Below, piece after piece: positions 59,315 to 64,000 of a stretch of 64,000 nucleotides of DNA; the stretch's first letter is position 1; the number at the start of each line of letters is the position of its first letter. The notes below the pieces were generated by a model. It worked only from the letters and a program-made list of their open reading frames with translations, was not told the DNA's origin and did not search any database. Source of the DNA: Pedobacter quisquiliarum (lineage in GTDB: Bacteria > Bacteroidota > Bacteroidia > Sphingobacteriales > Sphingobacteriaceae); assembly GCF_014642175.1 (NCBI RefSeq), contig NZ_BMIL01000005.1, positions 1-64,000 of the forward strand. Direction: 5' to 3'. Made by a program: the position numbers and the translations under genes.

Positions 59315-60736
59315 ATGAAAAGAAGAGACTTTTTTAAGGGTAGCTCAGCACTTATCGGTGCCTCGCTCTTATCTCCTACAGCAATTTTAGCGCAGGAACA
59401 CGAGCATATAGAATTAAAGGATGGCCAGGCCAAGAACATTATTTTTATGGTCAGCGATGGAATGAGTGCCGGTACTTTGAACATGGCCGACATGCTACTG
59501 CGTAGAAAAGAAGGCCGCGTTAGTAACTGGATTTCCCTTTATGAACAAAACCGGGTTAAACGGGCATTCATGGACACCGCTTCTGCTAGTTCACTCATTA
59601 CCGATTCAGCAGCGGCTAGTTCTTCCTGGGGAGGCGGAAAGCGGGTAAATAACGGATCGCTGAACACCAATGCGGATGGATCAGAAAACACCCCGATTTG
59701 GATGAAGTTCAAAGCTGCAGGTAAGTCTGCAGGATGTGTGACCACCGTACCCATTACACATGCAACACCTGCTGGATTCTGCGTAAGCAGCAAAGGTAGA
59801 AGTGATCAGGCAGGTATCGCATTGAAATACCTTTCTTCGGGCTTTGACGTCCTTTTAGGTGGAGGTACTGAATTTTTCAGCCCCTCACTTCGGGAAGACA
59901 AAGAAGATGTATTTAAAAGATATCGTAATGCAAATTATACCGTATTAGAAAACAAGAAGGACCTGATGCATGCAGCCAAATCTCAGGATAAGCTGCTTGG
60001 TGTTTTCCACCAGGACGGACTTCCATATACCCTTGACCGGTCGAATGATGCTAGCCTGGTTGAGCGTATTCCCACGCTCTCGGAAATGACTGCAACAGCA
60101 ATTGAAAAACTTAGTAAAAACCCTAAAGGATTTGTCCTGCAAGTTGAGGCTGGAAAAGTAGATTGGGCAGCACACGCAAATGACATCGGAGCACTTCTTT
60201 ATGACCAGATCGCTTTTGATGATGCAATTAAAGTGGTGTTAGATTTTGCAGAAAAAAACAAGGACACGCTGGTTGTTATTACAACAGATCATGGAAATGC
60301 AAATCCAGGCTTATTCTATGGAAATAAAGCGAACCAAAACTTCGATAGGGTTCAAACCTTTAAGCATACCAATGAATGGATCTTAAGTGGAGTAGATAGG
60401 AATACCAGCGCATCAACGCTCGTCGATAAAATAGCCGAGGCACAGGGCTACTCCATTAGCAAGGAAGAGGCCGCAAGAATACTCAAGCACTATCAGACAC
60501 TTGACGAAAAAGGGATTTATAATCCTAGAAATTTACCGTACCAGGAACTAGCGCGGCTGCAAACCGCTTACACCTCGGTGGGTTGGGGTTCAATGGATCA
60601 TTCAGCAGATTATGTGGAACTAGCCATGCTCGGCCCGGGTAGTGAATTGCTAAATCCCTTCGTTCGCAATTTTGAATTACACAATCTGATGCTACAGGCT
60701 GCAGGTCAGCCGGGGGGGACGCATGTAGATTCTTAA
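59315..60736 (+). CDS. Alkaline phosphatase, Tat-exported
   Basis: A 473-residue periplasmic phosphatase. The N-terminus MKRRDFFKGSSALIGASLL is a Tat-type signal. Active-site blocks: metal Asp in MVSDGMSAG, the nucleophile Ser in TDSAAASSSW, THATPAGF, the metal pair in VEAGKVDWAAHAND, TTDHGN, and the third His in GSMDHSAD. The enzyme class needs two zinc ions and magnesium. It lies in the probable zinc region and heads a run of plus-strand genes to the window end. Zinc status, not phosphate, may explain its place; no Pho box was found. Confidence 0.88.
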   Translation: MKRRDFFKGSSALIGASLLSPTAILAQEHEHIELKDGQAKNIIFMVSDGMSAGTLNMADMLLRRKEGRVSNWISLYEQNRVKRAFMDTASASSLITDSAAASSSWGGGKRVNNGSLNTNADGSENTPIWMKFKAAGKSAGCVTTVPITHATPAGFCVSSKGRSDQAGIALKYLSSGFDVLLGGGTEFFSPSLREDKEDVFKRYRNANYTVLENKKDLMHAAKSQDKLLGVFHQDGLPYTLDRSNDASLVERIPTLSEMTATAIEKLSKNPKGFVLQVEAGKVDWAAHANDIGALLYDQIAFDDAIKVVLDFAEKNKDTLVVITTDHGNANPGLFYGNKANQNFDRVQTFKHTNEWILSGVDRNTSASTLVDKIAEAQGYSISKEEAARILKHYQTLDEKGIYNPRNLPYQELARLQTAYTSVGWGSMDHSADYVELAMLGPGSELLNPFVRNFELHNLMLQAAGQPGGTHVDS

Positions 60737-60746
60737 TGGTTGAGAA

Positions 60747-61034
60747 ATGAAAAGTATAATCGTTGGATTGATCATTATGATTTGTGGTATACTACGCTCT
60801 ATTGCCATAATGGATGAAGTGCAACACGAACTACATGCAACGACATCCGGACACACGGACTTGCGCCTGCTACTATATCCTCTTTTGATCCCTTTAGGCA
60901 TAACCATTATCACTACAGGAGCAGGTAATCTGGTTTATCAGCATGGTCAGCGAAAACGGAAGCTATACTGGACAATGTATTATAAACCTTCCGGGAAACA
61001 GGTTACATACCTTAAAAAGAAATGGAAGCACTAA
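60747..61034 (+). CDS. Small two-helix membrane protein
   Basis: A 95-residue protein with two membrane segments (about 3-22 and 45-64), joined by a loop with HELHATTSGHTD, and a basic tail (QRKRKLYW, YLKKKWKH). It starts 10 bp after the phosphatase stop and 67 bp precede the ABC ATPase gene, so it is in the same operon. The His-containing loop faces the periplasm if the basic tail is cytoplasmic. No family recognised. Confidence 0.6.
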   Translation: MKSIIVGLIIMICGILRSIAIMDEVQHELHATTSGHTDLRLLLYPLLIPLGITIITTGAGNLVYQHGQRKRKLYWTMYYKPSGKQVTYLKKKWKH

Positions 61035-61101
61035 GGAAACCAGGTTCAATCAGGAACGTGGCGATGCCTTTTAACATCAAGCTCATAGCAGCAATACATA
61101 T

Positions 61102-61728
61102 ATGATCACACTAAAATCTCTTTCGCACAGCTATAAAGGTGGACAAACCATCGAATTTAAAGACTGGCATATTAAAACCAATGAGCGTTGGCTGCTGCTG
61201 GGGAATTCAGGGAGTGGCAAGACTACCTTACTTCACCTGATGACCGGCATTTTGCAGCCCAGCGCTGGTGAAGTAAATATAAATGGCACCTCTATATATA
61301 GCCTGTCTTCTAAAAGCCTGGATCAGTTTCGAGGGCAAAACATTGGGATTGTTTTTCAGCGCCCGCATTTAATAGGTAGTTTATCCATTTTGGAGAATCT
61401 GATTATCGTGCAGCGATTCGCTAACCTGGCTAAAGACATGGCAAGGATCAAGGAAGTATTGGCATCTCTGGACATTTTAGATAAGCAAAATGCCTATCCA
61501 GCCCAGCTGAGCCAGGGGCAACTTCAAAGGGTATCGATTGCCCGTGCAGTACTTAATAAGCCAGCCCTATTAATTGCCGATGAGCCGACATCAAGCCTGG
61601 ATGACAAAAATGCATTTGCAGTGCTGGATCTGCTGCTTACCCAGTCCGAGCTTAACCAAACGACGCTGGTTGTAGCCACTCACGATAAAAGAATTAAAGA
61701 TCCATTTTCTAATACTTACATCTTATGA
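61102..61728 (+). CDS. ABC transporter ATPase (LolD/MacB-like), possible Zrg-type zinc system
   Basis: A 208-residue ATPase with Walker A GNSGSGKTT (about 34-42), the signature LSQGQLQRVSIARA and Walker B LLIADEPTSSLDD. It resembles the LolD/YknY/MacB group that pairs with FtsX-type permeases. The stop overlaps the permease start by 4 bp (ATGA), showing translational coupling. The pairing with a His-rich permease and a QCFxCG protein recalls the ZrgABCDE zinc system of Vibrio cholerae, from memory. Confidence 0.85.
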   Translation: MITLKSLSHSYKGGQTIEFKDWHIKTNERWLLLGNSGSGKTTLLHLMTGILQPSAGEVNINGTSIYSLSSKSLDQFRGQNIGIVFQRPHLIGSLSILENLIIVQRFANLAKDMARIKEVLASLDILDKQNAYPAQLSQGQLQRVSIARAVLNKPALLIADEPTSSLDDKNAFAVLDLLLTQSELNQTTLVVATHDKRIKDPFSNTYIL

Positions 61729-62936
61729 GTCCTATCCATATAAGCTGGAGAAGCATTTGTTCTAAACCGCTTTCATCTTCTTTAAATCTACTGCTAATCG
61801 CATTTGGAACTGGTATTTTAACCATTTTACTTCTGGCCTCTACACAGATTAATGATAAGCTGGAGCACAATTCTAAAGACATTGACCTGGTTGTTGGTGC
61901 AAAAGGAAGTCCGCTTCAGCTAATTTTAAGCAGCATATATCATATAGATTTTCCTACTGGCAACATCCCGCTAAAAGAAGCACAGTCGCTGATGCAGAAT
62001 CCCTGGGTAAAAAGTGCTGTCCCTCTGGCATTGGGTGACAATTACAATGGTGCTCGCATTGTAGGCACGGACACAAATTTTGTCAACCTGTATCAACTTA
62101 AACTGGATAAAGGACGCATCTGGCATGCTGATTTTGAAGCCACCATTGGATCTGCTGTAGCTAGAGACCAGCACTTGAAGGTTGGTGATCAGTTTTATGG
62201 CGCACATGGACTAAGCGGTGGCTCAGACATCCATAAAGCCAAAGCATACCGCATAACCGGCATCTTACAGCCAAAAGGGAATGTGACGGATAATTTGATT
62301 CTGACTAACATATCCAGTATCTGGAAAATGCATGATGCCCATCATAAAGGGGAAGATCATGACCATGCAAATGAAGCTTCATCAGAAAATGAACATCAGG
62401 AAATTACATCCCTTTTAATTCAATTTCGATCGCCAATGGCTGTGGCACTCTTTCCAAGGATGGTTAATGAATCTACGAATATGCAGGCCGCTTCACCTGC
62501 ACAGGAAAGCACTCGTTTATTCTCCTTAATTGGCATTGGCGTAGACACATTGCAGTGGTTTGCAATCCTGATTATGTTTATAGCAGCCATTAGTGTTTTT
62601 GTGAACCTTTACAACTCACTAAAGGATCGCAGCTACGACTTAGCTATAATGCGGACCCTAGGTGCTTCAAGAGGGAAGCTCTTTTTGATTGTCATCACAG
62701 AAGGCATCGTATTAACAGTGGCTGGAGCTTTAATCGGCATCGCACTCGGGCATGCTGTTTTAGGAATAATCAGCCATTTTCAGGAAAGCAGCCAGGCCAA
62801 ACTTAACGCGCTTTATTTTGTGCAAGCGGAAGTATACCTGCTCATCTCCGGGCTGGTACTAGGAATACTCGCATCCATCATCCCTTCCTGGCAAGCTTAC
62901 AATGTCAACATCTCAGAAACGCTATCAAAGAACTAA
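61725..62936 (+). CDS. FtsX-type ABC permease with His-rich periplasmic loop
   Basis: A 403-residue inner-membrane permease of the MacB/FtsX type: a first helix (about 17-38), a large periplasmic domain with IDLVVGAKGSPLQLILSSIYH (read in part), then three helices in the C-terminal third (about 280-302, 325-350, 370-392). The periplasmic region near residues 203-226 contains HDAHHKGEDHDHANE, a His/Asp-rich patch suggesting a metal substrate. The ATPase gene overlaps its start. This family usually uses substrate in the outer leaflet or periplasm and does not act as a classic importer, so the direction of transport is open. Confidence 0.8.
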   Translation: MSPIHISWRSICSKPLSSSLNLLLIAFGTGILTILLLASTQINDKLEHNSKDIDLVVGAKGSPLQLILSSIYHIDFPTGNIPLKEAQSLMQNPWVKSAVPLALGDNYNGARIVGTDTNFVNLYQLKLDKGRIWHADFEATIGSAVARDQHLKVGDQFYGAHGLSGGSDIHKAKAYRITGILQPKGNVTDNLILTNISSIWKMHDAHHKGEDHDHANEASSENEHQEITSLLIQFRSPMAVALFPRMVNESTNMQAASPAQESTRLFSLIGIGVDTLQWFAILIMFIAAISVFVNLYNSLKDRSYDLAIMRTLGASRGKLFLIVITEGIVLTVAGALIGIALGHAVLGIISHFQESSQAKLNALYFVQAEVYLLISGLVLGILASIIPSWQAYNVNISETLSKN

Positions 62937-62959
62937 ACTTAATACAATCAATACTTCAA

Positions 62960-63397
62960 ATGAAAAAGCTGCTTTTAATAATACTTATGTTCAATGGCAT
63001 AATCGCAAAGGCCCAGCACGACCCATCTGATCAGATTTTCTCTTTCAACTGGGAGATTATAGGTGGAGTGGAATTTAAAATGGTTAAGAATAACCAGAGC
63101 TATGCCAAATTCACTCCGGAAATAAAAAGCCATGCTAACCGGACCTTTGAACTTGAAGGGTACATCGTTCCCATTAAAGACGGCATGAAGCAAACTAAAT
63201 TCATGCTTTCCACTTTGCCCATCAACCAATGCTTCTTTTGTGGACAAAATGGGGTTCCGATAATGGTTATGGTTGTCTTGAATGAGCCGGTTAAGTTTAC
63301 CTACGAGCCTATAAAAGTAAGGGGAACATTAAAACTAAGCGAGGCCAATGTCATGGATGCTCCCCCAATCACCCTAGTAAATGGGAAAGCGCTATAA
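62960..63397 (+). CDS. QCFxCG-motif secreted protein B (DUF3299-like)
   Basis: A 145-residue exported protein, signal peptide ending near AKAQ. The mature sequence FELEGYIVPIKDGMKQTKFMLSTLPINQCFFCGQNGVPIMVM is nearly the same as in the protein at 56347, so they are paralogues. Four residues (Q, C, C, G of QCFFCG) and the DGMKQT block are kept in both. It follows the permease gene by 23 bp, and the DUF4625 gene follows by 39 bp. Probable periplasmic metal-handling partner of the transporter. Confidence 0.72.
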   Translation: MKKLLLIILMFNGIIAKAQHDPSDQIFSFNWEIIGGVEFKMVKNNQSYAKFTPEIKSHANRTFELEGYIVPIKDGMKQTKFMLSTLPINQCFFCGQNGVPIMVMVVLNEPVKFTYEPIKVRGTLKLSEANVMDAPPITLVNGKAL

Positions 63398-63436
63398 ACT
63401 TTTAAACCAATTAAATCAAATACTAACATCAAAGAA

Positions 63437-64000
63437 ATGAAGACAATTAAAACCCTGTTACTAATTTTTCTTTTTACTTCCACTTTCGTGGCCTGTAAAA
63501 AAGATAAGGTTGAAGCCGAACTTGCTTCGCCAATGATTGAAAATCTGGAAATCGGCTCTGGCAACAATGGGCAAGGCGTAATTGGAAGAGACTTCCATTT
63601 AGATATGGATGTGACCGCCGGCAATAAGATCAATACTGTTCAAGTGCAGATTAAACAAAGATCTGGAAATACGTATCCCAAAGAATGGTCCTTTGAGCTT
63701 ACCTGGATGGAATTCAAAGGTTTGAAAAACACAAATGTTCATAAACATTTTACCATCCCTGAAGATGCACCCATAGGGACCTATGATTTTATCATTAAAA
63801 TTGATGATGAAAACGGTTCCAGTAAAGAAGAAAAACACAACATAACACTTGTCAGTGCGGAAAGTCTTCCTGTTAATCCAGAGATGTACTCCTTAATGCT
63901 GGAGAAAGTTGACAAGGGATTTGTTTATATCCTCAACCGTGGATTCATGCTAGGAGATGATAAAGGTTATGCCAAAAACGAAAAACTCAAAGCGTTCGTT
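63437..64000 (+). CDS. DUF4625-like lipoprotein, cut by the window end
   Basis: The first 188 residues of a lipoprotein, lipobox C20 (TFVAC). The opening MIENLEIGSGNNGQ and the HLDMDVTAGNKINTVQVQI beta-sandwich with a His-containing tail (NTNVHKHFTIP) fit DUF4625, a bacteroidotal family I associate with metal loci. It starts 39 bp after the QCFxCG gene in the same operon. The 3' part lies outside the window, so full length is unknown. Confidence 0.7.
   Translation, partial: MKTIKTLLLIFLFTSTFVACKKDKVEAELASPMIENLEIGSGNNGQGVIGRDFHLDMDVTAGNKINTVQVQIKQRSGNTYPKEWSFELTWMEFKGLKNTNVHKHFTIPEDAPIGTYDFIIKIDDENGSSKEEKHNITLVSAESLPVNPEMYSLMLEKVDKGFVYILNRGFMLGDDKGYAKNEKLKAFV

Noticed and set aside
61102..62936. 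MacB-type antibiotic efflux
   Set aside because: There is no fused MacB ATPase-permease and no MacA or TolC-like partner. The His-rich loop and neighbours favour metal handling.

Overview
The window looks like chromosomal DNA of a Bacteroidota bacterium, most likely Sphingobacteriaceae (Pedobacter-like). The grounds are two SusC/SusD pairs, TonB-dependent receptors with carboxypeptidase-regulatory N-domains, many lipoproteins with CKK or CxK after the lipobox, promoters of the TTTG-N19-TAnnTTTG type, and almost no Shine-Dalgarno sequences. It begins in the last bases of a 5S rRNA gene, so it lies directly downstream of an rRNA operon. I see no tRNA, insertion sequence, phage gene or CRISPR array.

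Layout. (1) 0.3-4.1 kb: an OmpR-type response regulator and sensor kinase, then a Usp-like protein and a bestrophin channel whose upstream region carries 11-bp-phased direct repeats. (2) 4.2-7.0 kb: a solitary GH2 glycosidase. (3) 7.0-12.9 kb: an iron/siderophore locus (AraC regulator, TonB receptor, DUF4374 lipoprotein, PepSY membrane protein). (4) 12.9-38.5 kb: a (glucurono)(arabino)xylan utilisation locus. It has a SusC/SusD pair, a SASA-type esterase, GH67 and GH115 alpha-glucuronidases, GH10 xylanase, two GH43 enzymes, mannonate dehydratase, a UxuB-like SDR, two LacI regulators, and xylulokinase, xylose isomerase and a sodium/sugar symporter. (5) 38.5-48.8 kb: a second SusC/SusD pair in an operon with an FGE-fold protein, a Gfo/Idh/MocA oxidoreductase, ApbE and a TIM-barrel isomerase-like protein. 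(6) 48.8-51.7 kb: an AT-rich patch of small unrecognised, mostly membrane genes. (7) 51.8-64.0 kb: a probable zinc-scavenging region. It has a ZnuD-like receptor with a His-rich loop, a Fur-family (Zur-like) repressor, a MerC-domain protein, an AztD-like beta-propeller lipoprotein, an alkaline phosphatase, an ABC transporter with a His-rich permease loop, two QCFxCG-motif secreted proteins and a DUF4625 lipoprotein cut by the window end.

How it works together. In region 4 the outer-membrane complex and xylanases would release and import xylo-oligosaccharides. GH67/GH115 remove (methyl)glucuronate, GH43 enzymes release xylose or arabinose, and XylA/XylB and UxuA with the SDR feed pentose-phosphate and KDG pathways. 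A recurring operator, consensus TGCAATCGATTGCA, lies before most of these transcription units and before the second SusC, implying one LacI regulon with local copies of its regulator. A 38-bp near-complete palindrome built on the same operator lies between the two lacI genes.

In region 7 a different palindrome, TGCAACATTGTTGCA, overlaps the receptor promoter, recurs at the merC-like gene and appears degenerately before a small His/Cys-rich protein. Together with the Zur-like gene this suggests a zinc-responsive regulon. Its composition (AztD-like protein without AztABC, a Zrg-like ABC transporter, QCFxCG proteins, DUF4625) is the best candidate here for a poorly described system. All functional statements rest on reading motifs by eye; no database search was run.
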